The notes under the pieces were generated by a model. The model did no database searches, was not told the DNA's origin, and worked only from the letters and a program-made list of their open reading frames with translations. This document shows, in pieces, positions 25,828 through 35,326 of a stretch of DNA of 64,000 nucleotides (position 1 is the first letter of the stretch; each line of letters opens with the position of its first letter). A program made the translations under genes and the position numbers. Origin of the DNA: Microvirga sp. (GTDB lineage Bacteria; Pseudomonadota; Alphaproteobacteria; Rhizobiales; Beijerinckiaceae); NCBI GenBank assembly GCA_031181145.1, contig JAPSLB010000025.1, forward strand, positions 1 to 64,000. The letters are read 5' to 3'.

Positions 25828-26673
25828 TCAATGCGCAGGCTGCTGTTTGGCGCGGGTGACGATCTGGGTCGGGTTCACGAAGCGGAGGGCGATGACGAGC
25901 CAGACCAGGGTGGTGGCCATGTAGACCACTGCCATGGCGTCGATGGACTGCACGGCGCGAACGCCTGCGGCAAAGACTGCGTAATAGAGTGCCACGACCA
26001 GCGTCTGGCTCGTCGGTCCCGCGACCAGGAAGGTCAGCTCGAACATGGCGATGGTGCGCACGAGGACCAGCAGCAGCGCCGCCAGGATGCCCGGAAGCAG
26101 GAGAGGCAGAAGCACGTGGATGAAGAGCTTGAAGGTATTGGCCCCGAACACCCGGGCTGCCGCCTCGATCTTCGGATCGATCTGCTCGATGAAGGGGATC
26201 ATGACGAGGATCACGAAGGGAACCGTCGGGACCAGATTGGCCACGACGACGCCCCAGAACGTGCCCGCAAGACCTGTCCGGTAGAGAACGGTCGCCAGGG
26301 GAATGCCGAAGGTGATCGGCGGGATCAGCAGCGGCAGCAGGAAGAGCAGCACCAGAAGGCGCTTTCCCGGAAAGTCGCGTCGGGCGAGCGCATAGGCGGC
26401 GGTGACGCCGAGCGCCCCCGAGAGCAGGACCACCAGTCCGACGACCTGAAAGGTGACGATCAGGACGTCCCAGAGCTGGAACTCGCTCCAGGCGGACGAG
26501 TACCATCGCGTCGTCCAGCCGAGCGGCAGCCACGTGCCCAGCCAGCGGGTGGCGAAGGAACTCGTGACCACCGTCGCGATCATGGCCAGGAGGTTGATGA
26601 CGAAGAAGCCGACCAGGCTCCAGACAGCCACGGCCCACAGCTTCGCGCCAAGCGTCGTGTCGCGGATCATCAT
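25828..26673 (-). CDS. ABC transporter permease (PotC-like)
   Basis: This inner-membrane permease of about 281 aa has six predicted helices and a BPD_transp_1 EAA loop (EAAARVFGANTFKLFIHVLL). The start MMIRDTTLG is preferred to a charged 10-codon extension that overlaps the other permease. It pairs with the next permease and the ATPase in a spermidine/putrescine/iron-type importer. In this operon the substrate is probably a hexuronate or uronate oligomer, which is inference. Confidence 0.88.
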   Translation of the reverse strand: MMIRDTTLGAKLWAVAVWSLVGFFVINLLAMIATVVTSSFATRWLGTWLPLGWTTRWYSSAWSEFQLWDVLIVTFQVVGLVVLLSGALGVTAAYALARRDFPGKRLLVLLFLLPLLIPPITFGIPLATVLYRTGLAGTFWGVVVANLVPTVPFVILVMIPFIEQIDPKIEAAARVFGANTFKLFIHVLLPLLLPGILAALLLVLVRTIAMFELTFLVAGPTSQTLVVALYYAVFAAGVRAVQSIDAMAVVYMATTLVWLVIALRFVNPTQIVTRAKQQPAH

Positions 26674-26674
26674 C

Positions 26675-27586
26675 TTATCCTTTCGCGCCGGAGGCCGGGC
26701 CACGGTAGAACAGCCCGCGCGAGGCGAGCACCAGCACGACGATGGCGAGCTGGACGAAACCCATGATCATCGCAACCGAAGAGGCCATGGAGTAATCATA
26801 TTCCTCGAAGGCGGCCTGATAGGCTGCAATGGAAATCACGCGGGTCGAGCCCGCAGGCTCGCCGAGCAGGACCGCGGAGGGGAAGACCGAGAAAGCCTGC
26901 ACAAAGGACAGGCAGAACGTGATGGCGAAACCCGGCATCAGGAGCGGTAGATAGACATGAAAGAAGCGCTGCCACGCGTTGGCTCCGAGCGTCGCCGCCG
27001 CTTGCTCCAGCGCCGGATCGATGCCGGTGACATAGGACAGTGTCAGCAGGAACGTAAACGGGAAGCCTGTAATCACGAGAGAGGCGAAAACGCCCCAGTA
27101 GTTGTGAACCAGCCGCAAGGGTTGATCGATGAACCCGAGAGTGATGAGTGTGCGATTGAACCACCCCTGGGGACCGAGATAATTCAGAAGCCCTTCCGCG
27201 ACCAGAACAGTCCCGAGTGTGATCGGCAGAACGAGGATCGTCGTCAGAAGGCGCTGACGCCGCATGAGCCGCACGCGAAACGAAACTGGTACTGCGAGCA
27301 GCAGGTTCAGCAGCGTGACTGGAACGGATAGCCCAAGCGTGTTGGCAATCGTGTCGTAGAAATAGGAATCGGAGAAGAAGCGCTGGTAATTGGCAAGCCA
27401 GCCGCCGCTCTTCGGTTCGAAGGAGAGAATGAAGCCGAAGGCGAAGGGGTAGACGAAGAGCAACAGGCTGAAGATGGCGGCTGGAACGACCAGCAGGGTC
27501 ACGGCGTCGAACCCCTTGGCAGCCAGTCGCTGCCGCAAGTTCGGCCCGTGGTCGACATGGGCCGTGGACGCAATTGCCTCCATCAT
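26675..27586 (-). CDS. ABC transporter permease (PotB-like)
   Basis: This 303-aa permease has six predicted helices and the EAA loop EQAAATLGANAWQRFFHVYL. Its start overlaps the ATPase stop by 4 nt (ATGA) and its stop is 1 nt before the next permease start, so these are tightly coupled. It belongs to the same importer. Confidence 0.88.
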   Translation of the reverse strand: MMEAIASTAHVDHGPNLRQRLAAKGFDAVTLLVVPAAIFSLLLFVYPFAFGFILSFEPKSGGWLANYQRFFSDSYFYDTIANTLGLSVPVTLLNLLLAVPVSFRVRLMRRQRLLTTILVLPITLGTVLVAEGLLNYLGPQGWFNRTLITLGFIDQPLRLVHNYWGVFASLVITGFPFTFLLTLSYVTGIDPALEQAAATLGANAWQRFFHVYLPLLMPGFAITFCLSFVQAFSVFPSAVLLGEPAGSTRVISIAAYQAAFEEYDYSMASSVAMIMGFVQLAIVVLVLASRGLFYRGPASGAKG

Positions 27587-28668
27587 TTCCTCCCCTTGAT
27601 CGGCTCGGCGAAGACGAGGACGCGCTGATCGTCAGCTTGCAGGTGAACGGTCGATCCCAGCTCGACCGGCTGATGAGCGCGAAACACGAAGTCGAGTCCG
27701 CCCTCTGAATGCGCCGTACCGACGAATTCACGACCCCGGTATTCAATGGTGTCCACCCTGACCTGCAGCGCGTTCCCACCGGCCTCGCCAAGGACAAGAT
27801 CGTCCGGGCGGATCGCCGCATAGGCGATCGAGCCCACGGACAGCGTCTCGCGGGCGACGCCGCTGATCCGCATGCCCTCCACATCGAGAAGCGCCCTACC
27901 GTTCTCGACCGCGACGACATTGCCCTTCAGCCTGTTTCGAAAACCCATGAAATCCGCGACATCGAGATGGGCGGGCCCTTCATAGAGCTCCTTCGGCGTT
28001 CCCACCTGGCGGACGACGCCGTCGCGGAGAACCACGATCCGATCGGCGAGCGACAGGGCCTCGTCCTGGTCGTGCGTCACATAGATCGTCGTCGCGCCAA
28101 GCTCGTTGTGGATGCGCCTGATCTCGGCCCGCATTTCGAGACGCAGCTTCGCGTCGAGATTGGACAGCGGCTCGTCCATGAGAACGAGCGGCGGCTCGAT
28201 GACGATGGCGCGGGCGATGGCGACACGTTGCTGCTGACCACCTGACAGCTGACCGGGCAGCTTGTTCTCCTGCCCATGGAGATGGACGAGGCTGAGCGCC
28301 TCGTTCACCTTCCGATCGATCTCCGCTCTCGGAATTCCACGCATCTTGAGGCCGAAGCCGATGTTCTGGCGGACATTGAGATGGGGAAAGAGCGCATAGT
28401 TCTGGAAAACCATTCCGAACCCGCGCTCTTCCGGACGCAGCGTGTCGATGCGGTTCTTGTCGAGCCAAATGGCCCCGCCGGTGACGGGGAGAAGACCCGC
28501 GATGCAGTTCAACGTCGTCGACTTGCCGCAGCCGGACGGCCCGAGCAAGGCGATGAACTCACGCCGCTGGATCGTCAGAGAGACATCGCGAAGAGCGTTG
28601 AGGGCGCCGAACTCGCGACTGACGCGATCGAGCCGGACTTCGTTGAACTGAGATAGAGCTATGGTCAT
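27583..28668 (-). CDS. ABC transporter ATP-binding protein (PotA/UgpC-like)
   Basis: This 361-aa ATPase has Walker A GPSGCGKST, signature LSGGQQQR, Walker B VLMDEPLSNLD and the H-loop VTHDQDEA. Residues after about 240 form a TOBE domain (SIAYAAIRPDDLVL). It powers the adjacent permeases; it lies 15 nt after the binding protein gene. Confidence 0.92.
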   Translation of the reverse strand: MTIALSQFNEVRLDRVSREFGALNALRDVSLTIQRREFIALLGPSGCGKSTTLNCIAGLLPVTGGAIWLDKNRIDTLRPEERGFGMVFQNYALFPHLNVRQNIGFGLKMRGIPRAEIDRKVNEALSLVHLHGQENKLPGQLSGGQQQRVAIARAIVIEPPLVLMDEPLSNLDAKLRLEMRAEIRRIHNELGATTIYVTHDQDEALSLADRIVVLRDGVVRQVGTPKELYEGPAHLDVADFMGFRNRLKGNVVAVENGRALLDVEGMRISGVARETLSVGSIAYAAIRPDDLVLGEAGGNALQVRVDTIEYRGREFVGTAHSEGGLDFVFRAHQPVELGSTVHLQADDQRVLVFAEPIKGRK

Positions 28669-28683
28669 CGCGGGTCCTCGAGT

Positions 28684-29871
28684 TTACTTGCGCTTTGCTC
28701 CGCCGACCTGCTCGTCCCACATGCGGAACGCGACCACCATCTGCTCCGGCTGGAGCGGCAGCTCGATCGGATTTTCGGCGATCCACTTCTCGTATTCTGG
28801 ACGTCCGTACTCTTTGATCGCGGCCTGGCTTTCCGGAGGAGCCATGTCGAGGGTGACATCCTTCACGGCAGGACCGGGATAGAAGTAGCCCTCGTCGTAG
28901 GTGTAAGCCTGCTGCTCCTTGGTAAGGAGGAAGCTCATCAGGTCGAGAAGAACGGCGATCTTCTCGTTCGACAATCCCTTCGGGATGCACATATAGTGCG
29001 CGTCCGCGACCCAATGGAAGCCTTTGAGGGCGGCAACCTTCGCCTCTTTCGGAACGACACCGAGCACGCGTGGATTGATGTCCCAACCGGTCGTCGTCAC
29101 GGTCATGTCGCGGGAGCCTTCGCCTAGCTCCTTCATGACCGCGCCCGTGCCGGACGGGTAATATTCGATGTTCTGACCAAGCTCCTTGAGATAGGCCCAG
29201 GTCTTGTCCCACCCCTTGGCGGGATCCTGCGGATTGCTGTCGCCGAGCAGGTAAGGCAGGCCCATGATGAAGGTACGGCCGGGTCCCGAATTCGCCGGCC
29301 GGGCATAGATCATCCGGTTCGGGTTCTCCTTGGCCCAGGCCAGCAGTTCCTCCGCCGTCGTCGGCACGTTCTTCACGCGGTCCGGCATGTACTCGAGCAG
29401 CGGGCCCGATGGATAATAGGTGACGACGACGCCCTGCCCTTTGGCCAGAGTCTGCATCTTGGCGGCGGCCGGAAGATAGATGTCGTCGAGCTTGGGCAAG
29501 GCGTTCGCGTGCTGCGGCAGCAGATCCACCCAGAGCTTCTGCTCTATGCCGGCGGAGAGTGCGTCGGTCCCGGTCAGTACGAGATCGATATCGACGCGAC
29601 CCGCATCCTGCTGCGCCTTGAGCTTGCCCGCGAGCTCCGGCGCTGGAGCCTTGGTGAATGTGATGCGGGACACGAGATTGGGCTTCGCTTTACGATAGTT
29701 CTCGATGGCCTTCTGGGTCAGAGCCAGATTGCCTGCGACGTCAATGACGCTGAGGGTAACCGGACTCGTCGGCAGTGCCAGTTGAGCGAGGCTTGGCCCG
29801 CCGAAAGCGGCCACGCCGGCGGCGCCGGCCACCCCGCCCACGAAGGTTCGTCTGCTGATCAGGTTCGTCAT
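28684..29871 (-). CDS. Extracellular solute-binding protein, Tat-exported
   Basis: This 395-aa family 1 binding protein begins MTNLISRRTFVGGVAGAAGV, a twin-arginine signal (SRRTF) ending near SLAQ. The body (LSVIDVAGNLALTQKAIENY, VVTYYPSGPLLEYMPDR, NPQDPAKGWDKTWAYLKELG) resembles PotD/iron/sugar-binding proteins. The start is the ATG at 29869-29871, not an upstream Met without export signal. It lies directly after uxaC in the operon. Confidence 0.88.
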   Translation of the reverse strand: MTNLISRRTFVGGVAGAAGVAAFGGPSLAQLALPTSPVTLSVIDVAGNLALTQKAIENYRKAKPNLVSRITFTKAPAPELAGKLKAQQDAGRVDIDLVLTGTDALSAGIEQKLWVDLLPQHANALPKLDDIYLPAAAKMQTLAKGQGVVVTYYPSGPLLEYMPDRVKNVPTTAEELLAWAKENPNRMIYARPANSGPGRTFIMGLPYLLGDSNPQDPAKGWDKTWAYLKELGQNIEYYPSGTGAVMKELGEGSRDMTVTTTGWDINPRVLGVVPKEAKVAALKGFHWVADAHYMCIPKGLSNEKIAVLLDLMSFLLTKEQQAYTYDEGYFYPGPAVKDVTLDMAPPESQAAIKEYGRPEYEKWIAENPIELPLQPEQMVVAFRMWDEQVGGAKRK

Positions 29872-29921
29872 GTCTTCCTCCCGTTCTGTGCGACTGGCCT
29901 CTTTGGCGAGCCAGTCGGTTC

Positions 29922-31325
29922 TCACAGCTTGTAGGCCTCTTTCGCGAGGCGGTATGCGAGGTCGTAGGCCAGCTCGTGCGCCTCATACTCATCAAGGCGA
30001 TGAGCGGCGACCAGTTGGCTCAGGAAAGCGCAGTCGACCCGGCGCGCCACATCGTGGCGGGCGGGAATCGATAGATAGGCCCGCGTATCGTCGTTGAACC
30101 CGACCGTATTGTAGAACCCGGCCGTCTCGGTCGCGAGTTCGCGAAAGCGCCGCATGCCGTCAGGCGCGTCGAAGAACCACCAGGCAGGACCGAGCCTCAG
30201 CGCCGGGTAATGACCCGCGAGTGGCGCGAGCTCGCGCGAGTAGCTCGTCTCATCGAGCGTGAAAACAATGAGCGTGAAGTTGCGCTCGTTGCCGAAACGG
30301 TCGAGGAGCGGCTTGAGCGCGTGAACGTAATCGGTGCGAGTGGGAATGTCGGCTCCCATGTCCCGGCCGAAGCGGCTGAAGATCGCGTTGTTGTGATTGC
30401 GGAACGAGCCCGGATGGATCTGCATGACCATGCCGTCTTCGACGCTCATGGCAGCCATCTCCGTGAGCATCTGCGCGCGAAACAGCTCGGCGTCGTCTGG
30501 AGCGGCGGCGCCCGACGAGACGCGGCCGAACAGGGCCTCGGCATCCGCCCGCGGCAGGTCGGCGGTTCGCGCCGTCGGGTGCCCGTGATCGGTGGAAGTC
30601 GCGCCGTAGCTGCGGAAGAACGCACGCCGCTTGCGATGCGCCTCCAGATAGCCGCTCCAGCTCGAGGTGTCGCAGCCCGTGATCTCCCCGAAGAGGACAA
30701 GATTCTGCCGGAAGCCTTCGAAATCGGGGTCCACTACCGGATCGGGACGATAGGCCGTCACGACGCGCCCTCCCCAGCCCGACTGGCGAATGGCCTCGTG
30801 ATGCCTCAAGGGATCGAGCGGACTCTCCGTCGTGGCGATGGCCTCGATGCGGAAGCGCTCGAACAAGGCGCGCGGACGGAATTCCGGCGTGCGCAGGGCC
30901 GCATCGATCCGGTCGTAATAGGCATCGGCATTGTCGGCGCAGAGCCGCTCGGTGAAACCGAAGAGCGTCGCGAAGGTATGATCGAGCCACGCGCGCGTCG
31001 GCGTGCCGCGAAACAGGTGGTAATGCGCGGCGAAGCGCCGCCAGATCATCCGGGGATCGCGCTCGACCGGCGCGCCGTCCTTGAACGGGATGCCCAGCTC
31101 CTCAAGGCTCACGCCCTGGCTGTAGAGCATCCGGAAGATATAGTGATCGGGAATGACGAACAGCGCGGCCGGATCCGGAAACGGCTCGTTCTCGGCATAC
31201 CAGCGCGGGTCCGTGTGGCCATGCGGAGAGATGATCGGCAGATCGCAAATTCCCTCGTAGAGCCGACGCGCTACATCCCGCGCGACAGGCTCGGCAGGGA
31301 ATAGCCGGTCCGGGTGGATCAGCAT
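29922..31325 (-). CDS. uxaC: Glucuronate/galacturonate isomerase
   Basis: This 467-aa uronate isomerase (amidohydrolase fold) has the N-terminal metal motif ISPHGHTDPRWYAEN, DHYIFRMLYSQG, the TTESPLD loop, MQIHPGSFRNHN and the C-terminal GFNDDTRAYLSIPARHDVAR. It converts D-glucuronate to D-fructuronate and D-galacturonate to D-tagaturonate. The start MLIHPDRLFPAEP matches the family N-terminus. It is the first gene of the leftward operon. Confidence 0.95.
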   Translation of the reverse strand: MLIHPDRLFPAEPVARDVARRLYEGICDLPIISPHGHTDPRWYAENEPFPDPAALFVIPDHYIFRMLYSQGVSLEELGIPFKDGAPVERDPRMIWRRFAAHYHLFRGTPTRAWLDHTFATLFGFTERLCADNADAYYDRIDAALRTPEFRPRALFERFRIEAIATTESPLDPLRHHEAIRQSGWGGRVVTAYRPDPVVDPDFEGFRQNLVLFGEITGCDTSSWSGYLEAHRKRRAFFRSYGATSTDHGHPTARTADLPRADAEALFGRVSSGAAAPDDAELFRAQMLTEMAAMSVEDGMVMQIHPGSFRNHNNAIFSRFGRDMGADIPTRTDYVHALKPLLDRFGNERNFTLIVFTLDETSYSRELAPLAGHYPALRLGPAWWFFDAPDGMRRFRELATETAGFYNTVGFNDDTRAYLSIPARHDVARRVDCAFLSQLVAAHRLDEYEAHELAYDLAYRLAKEAYKL

Positions 31326-31418
31326 GGCACTCTCCCTAAACGTTTCGCCTCGACCTTTGCGGTCGTATTTCGCGATCGTGTCCAAAGCTTAGAGCGATTG
31401 ATCCGGCTTTGCAATGGC

Positions 31419-31433
31419 CTACTAGTATGGTAG
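31419..31433. promoter_or_regulatory. Candidate GntR operator, CTAC-N7-GTAG
   Basis: An imperfect palindrome CTACTAGTATGGTAG lies in the gap between divergent uxaC and the GntR gene, 10 nt before the GntR start. FadR-subfamily GntR proteins usually bind such sites in their own control region. The match is short. Confidence 0.4.
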
Positions 31434-31443
31434 TGTGCCACTT

Positions 31444-32172
31444 ATGACTAATAGACCTCGCCTCGCGAAACTCGATGTTAGCCGCGAACCCATGGCGCGG
31501 CAGGTCACGCGTGCCCTTCGTCAGGCTATCGTGACCATGCAGATCTCGCCGGGAGAAATGCTATCCGAGCAGGATCTCGCGCAGAAGTTCGGGGTCAGCC
31601 GCTCGCCCGTGAGGGAGGCTCTGATCAAGCTGAGCGAGGCCGGGCTCGTGCGGGTTCTGCCCCAGCGGGGCACGCAGGTGGTGAAGATTTCGCGAACGGG
31701 CGTAGAGGACGCGCGCTTCATCCGGGAGGCGGTCGAATGCGCAGTCGTCCGCGAGGCGGCATTGAAGGCGACGCCGATCATGCTCACCGAGTTGAATGCC
31801 AGCCTCGCCCGCCAGCGCCGCGCACAACGCTCCGCCTCGACGGAGGAGTTTCTTTCGCTCGACGAAGAATTTCACCGACTCCTCGCGGAGACGGCAGGGC
31901 GCCCCTCGGCATGGCGGATGATCGAAGACATCAAGCCGCAGATGGATCGCGTACGCTTTCTCGACATGGCGAAGGCCGTGCCGAGACACGTGGTTCTCGC
32001 GCAGCACGTGCTTATTGTGGACGCCATCAAGAAGAAGGATCCCACGGCCGCACAGGAAGCGATGCACCAGCACCTGAGCGAGATCCTACGCACGCTGCCG
32101 GAACTCGCCGCGCAGCACCCGCACCTTTTCGAATCCGAGCCCGAGACGTCTCCGGACGTTCTCAGCGCCTGA
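31444..32172 (+). CDS. GntR-family regulator (FadR/FCD subfamily) of hexuronate genes
   Basis: This 242-aa regulator has a winged helix (GEMLSEQDLAQKFGVSRSPV, EAGLVRVLPQRGTQV) and an FCD ligand domain with metal-site residues in DEEFHRLLAETAG and the HQHLSEIL end. It is divergent from uxaC and directly upstream of uxaA and uxuA, the position of UxuR/ExuR-type repressors. No ribosome binding site is evident; GTG at 31435 is an alternative start. Confidence 0.88.
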   Translation: MTNRPRLAKLDVSREPMARQVTRALRQAIVTMQISPGEMLSEQDLAQKFGVSRSPVREALIKLSEAGLVRVLPQRGTQVVKISRTGVEDARFIREAVECAVVREAALKATPIMLTELNASLARQRRAQRSASTEEFLSLDEEFHRLLAETAGRPSAWRMIEDIKPQMDRVRFLDMAKAVPRHVVLAQHVLIVDAIKKKDPTAAQEAMHQHLSEILRTLPELAAQHPHLFESEPETSPDVLSA

Positions 32173-32185
32173 GCGTTCGGTCGCG

Positions 32186-33748
32186 ATGAACAGAGCCCTG
32201 CCGGACGAAACGACGATGCCGGATAAGCCGGCCCCAGCGCCGCGGATCGTGCGTCTCCACGAGCGCGACAATCTCGTTGTGGCCGTCGAGTCCATCATGC
32301 CCGGATCCTTCGTGCATGGGGTCATGGCCCGGGACCGCGTGCCCAAGGGGCACAAGATGGCGATCGCCGCCATCGTTCAAGGCGCGCCGATCTTCAAATT
32401 CGGCCAGATCATCGGATTCGCCTCGAAGCCTGTCGAGGCAGGCGAGTGGCTCCATGAACATAACGTGGAGATGCATGCCTTCGCCCGTGACTGGCACTTC
32501 GCGGAGGATGCGAGGCCCACGCCCTTTCTGCCGTTCGAAGCGCGCGCCACGTTCCAGGGCTATCGGCGCGAGAACGGCAAGGTCGGCACACGCAATTATC
32601 TGGCGATCCTCACGAGCGTGAACTGCTCGGCCTCCGTTGCCCGCTTCATTGCGCAGGAAGTCGAGCGCTCCGGCCTTCTCGACGATTATCCCAACATCGA
32701 CGGCGTCATCCCCCTCGTGCACGGCACAGGCTGCGGCATGGACCAAAAGGGCGAAGGCGCCGAGATCCTGAGGCGAACGCAATGGGGCTACGCCTCCAAT
32801 CCCAACATGGCCGGGGTGCTCATGGTGGGGCTGGGCTGCGAGGTCTTTCAGATCGGGCGCTGGAAAGAACTCTACAGCATCGTGGAGAGCGACACGTTCC
32901 GATCCCTGACGATTCAGGAGAGCGGCGGCACGCGCAAATCCGTCGAAGCCGGCATCGCAGCGATCCGCGACATGCTTCCGCTCGCCAACCGCTTCCGACG
33001 CGAGACGGTGCCCGCTTCCGAGTTGACGCTCGCCCTGCAGTGCGGCGGCTCGGACGGCTATTCGGGGATCACCGCGAATCCCGCTCTGGGAGCCGCCGTG
33101 GACATTCTCGTCCGGAATGGCGGCACCGCGATCCTGTCGGAAACGCCGGAGATCTACGGGGCCGAGCATCTCCTGACCCGGCGCGCAGCGACCCGTGAGG
33201 TCGGCGAGAAGCTCGTCTCCCGGATCCGCTGGTGGGAAGAGTATACCGCACGCAACGGTGGGGAGATGAACAACAACCCGTCTCCCGGCAACAAGGCGGG
33301 CGGCCTCACCACGATCCTGGAGAAATCTCTGGGCGCGGCGGCCAAGAGCGGCACGACGCCCCTCAACGGCGTGTACCGCTATGCCGATCCGGTGACGGCA
33401 AAGGGTTTCGTCTTCATGGACACCCCCGGCTACGATCCGGTCTCGGCGACTGGACAGGTGGCCGGCGGCGCGAACGTCCTGTGCTTCACCACCGGGCGCG
33501 GCTCGGCCTATGGCTGCAAGCCCACCCCGTCGATCAAGCTGGCGACCAACAGCGATGTCTATCGCCGGATGATCGACGACATGGACATCAATTGCGGCGA
33601 TATCCTGGATGGCGTCCCGATCGAGGAAAAAGGCCGGGAGATCTTCGAGACGATCCTGAAAGTCGCATCGGGAGAGCGATCGAAATCGGAACTTCTCGGA
33701 TATGGTGACGCCGAGTTCCTGCCCTGGCAGATCGGCGCGGTGATGTAG
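32186..33748 (+). CDS. uxaA: Altronate dehydratase
   Basis: This 520-aa protein has the N-terminal SAF-like domain (DNLVVAVESIMPGSFVHGVM, VPKGHKMAIAAI) joined to the large UxaA domain (YRRENGKVGTRNYLAILTSV, CGGSDGYSGITANPALG, NNNPSPGNKAGGLTTILEKS, FTTGRGSAYGCKPTPSIKLA). It dehydrates D-altronate to 2-keto-3-deoxygluconate. It lies 13 nt after the GntR gene. Met 11 (32216) is a possible alternative start. Confidence 0.94.
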   Translation: MNRALPDETTMPDKPAPAPRIVRLHERDNLVVAVESIMPGSFVHGVMARDRVPKGHKMAIAAIVQGAPIFKFGQIIGFASKPVEAGEWLHEHNVEMHAFARDWHFAEDARPTPFLPFEARATFQGYRRENGKVGTRNYLAILTSVNCSASVARFIAQEVERSGLLDDYPNIDGVIPLVHGTGCGMDQKGEGAEILRRTQWGYASNPNMAGVLMVGLGCEVFQIGRWKELYSIVESDTFRSLTIQESGGTRKSVEAGIAAIRDMLPLANRFRRETVPASELTLALQCGGSDGYSGITANPALGAAVDILVRNGGTAILSETPEIYGAEHLLTRRAATREVGEKLVSRIRWWEEYTARNGGEMNNNPSPGNKAGGLTTILEKSLGAAAKSGTTPLNGVYRYADPVTAKGFVFMDTPGYDPVSATGQVAGGANVLCFTTGRGSAYGCKPTPSIKLATNSDVYRRMIDDMDINCGDILDGVPIEEKGREIFETILKVASGERSKSELLGYGDAEFLPWQIGAVM

Positions 33749-33809
33749 GAACTAGGATTCAACCTCCATGGCCGATCCGGGAGGTCGGCGTGATCCGTAA
33801 GGTGCTTTC

Positions 33810-35006
33810 ATGGAACAGACTTGGCGCTGGTTCGGTCCCGACGATGCCGTTCAGCTTCCTCATATCCGGCAGACCGGCGCGACGGGGATCGTGACGGCGC
33901 TGCATCATATTCCCTACGGCGTCGTCTGGAGTGTGGAGGAGATCGAGCATCGCAAGGCCGAAATCGCCGCCGACAGCTCGCTGGGTCTGCGGTGGAGCGT
34001 GGTCGAGAGTCTGCCGATTCATGAAAACATCAAGATCGGCGAAGGGGATCTCACCACCCTCTTCGACAATTACCGCCAGTCCCTGCGCAATCTCGCGCGA
34101 TGCGGCATCACGACGGTGTGCTACAACTTCATGCCGGTCGTGGACTGGACACGCACGGAACTCGCCCATCCGCTTCCCGGCGGAGGAACGGCGCTGCGCT
34201 TCAACGCGCATGAATATGCCGCTTTCGACTGCTTCATGCTGCGTCGTCCGGGGGCGGAGGCGGAACAATCCCCCGAGGTCCTGGCGCGCGCGAGGGAGTG
34301 GTATGACCGCTCCTCGGAATCGGACCGCAGCAAGCTGCTCGCCAGCATCATGGCGGGACTGCCCGGCGCCTACGAGCGCTACGACATCCCGGGGCTGCGC
34401 GCTATGCTCGACCGCTACGAAGGCATCGACGGCGACGCCCTGCGCGAAAACCTGACGCGTTTCCTGCGCGAGGTCATTCCCGTTGCCGAGGAAGTCGGGA
34501 TCCGGATGTGCGTCCATCCCGACGATCCGCCGCGCCCGCTGATGGGCTTGCCGCGCATCGTCTCGAACACGGAGGATCTTGCCTTTATCCTCGGTGCGGT
34601 CGACTCGCCTGCGAACGGCATCACGCTCTGTAGCGGCTCACTCGGAGCCGGTCCGTCCAATGATGTGCCCGCCATCGCACGGCGGTTCGCGAGCCGCATC
34701 TGGTTCGCCCACCTGCGCAACGTCGCCAAGGATCCGGATGGCTCCTTCATGGAAGCGGATCATCTCGGAGGCGACACCGACATGGTGGCCGTCGTCACTG
34801 CCCTTCTCGAAGAGCAGAAGCGCCGCAAGGATTCCGGCGACGAACGCTGGCGTATTCCCATGCGCCCTGACCACGGACACGAGCTGCTCGACGACGTGGG
34901 CAAGCCGACTCACCCGGGCTACCCGGCCATCGGCCGTCTGAAAGGGCTTGCCGAACTGCGCGGCGTGATGACGGCCGTCTCGGCGCTTCGAGGCCTACCG
35001 CTCTAG
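33810..35006 (+). CDS. uxuA: Mannonate dehydratase
   Basis: This 398-aa TIM-barrel enzyme is full length for UxuA. Motifs are MEQTWRWFGPDDAVQL, GIVTALHHIPYGVVW, CYNFMPVVDWTRT, MCVHPDDPPRPLMGLPRIVS, LCSGSLGAG and FAHLRNVAKDPDGSFMEADH. It dehydrates D-mannonate to 2-keto-3-deoxygluconate, completing the glucuronate branch with UxaC and UxuB. AAGGTG precedes the ATG. KDG kinase and aldolase are not in the window. Confidence 0.96.
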   Translation: MEQTWRWFGPDDAVQLPHIRQTGATGIVTALHHIPYGVVWSVEEIEHRKAEIAADSSLGLRWSVVESLPIHENIKIGEGDLTTLFDNYRQSLRNLARCGITTVCYNFMPVVDWTRTELAHPLPGGGTALRFNAHEYAAFDCFMLRRPGAEAEQSPEVLARAREWYDRSSESDRSKLLASIMAGLPGAYERYDIPGLRAMLDRYEGIDGDALRENLTRFLREVIPVAEEVGIRMCVHPDDPPRPLMGLPRIVSNTEDLAFILGAVDSPANGITLCSGSLGAGPSNDVPAIARRFASRIWFAHLRNVAKDPDGSFMEADHLGGDTDMVAVVTALLEEQKRRKDSGDERWRIPMRPDHGHELLDDVGKPTHPGYPAIGRLKGLAELRGVMTAVSALRGLPL

Positions 35007-35237
35007 GCGACACAACCGCTGAGGGGCACCGCACATCCCGAGGGGCCCCACGATTGCGGATATGGGCGGGCCATCGGCAATCCGAATCAACGGTTTTGTT
35101 CGTTATGGAGAACGCACCCGTCCTCTCATTGGTCATTGGGCACATGAAATCCGGCTCCGGACATCGGCAACCCATTCTGCTCCCGGCTCCATTTGCCCCT
35201 TGAGGAGCCCCCTCCAGTCCGCAGGTTCAGTCCGAAT

Positions 35238-35289
35238 TGTTCTTTTAACAGAACTTTTCCGTTGACAAGGACAAAACTCGGCGTTTTGT
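35238..35289. promoter_or_regulatory. Two palindromes and a TTGACA box upstream of the binding protein gene
   Basis: The 320-bp gap before the binding protein gene holds GTTCT-TTTAAC-AGAAC (35238-35253), TTGACA (35262-35267) and a perfect ACAAAAC-TCGGC-GTTTTGT (35271-35289) ending 37 nt before the ATG. The second palindrome overlaps the likely promoter downstream of the -35 box, where a repressor would block it. The rest of the gap shows nothing else. Confidence 0.5.
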
Positions 35290-35326
35290 CTCCTCCCGAA
35301 CGAACTCATTCACGGGAGAGCGAACA

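Noticed and set aside
32162-33169. 335-codon antisense frame opposite uxaA
   Set aside because: Shadow of a well-supported gene.
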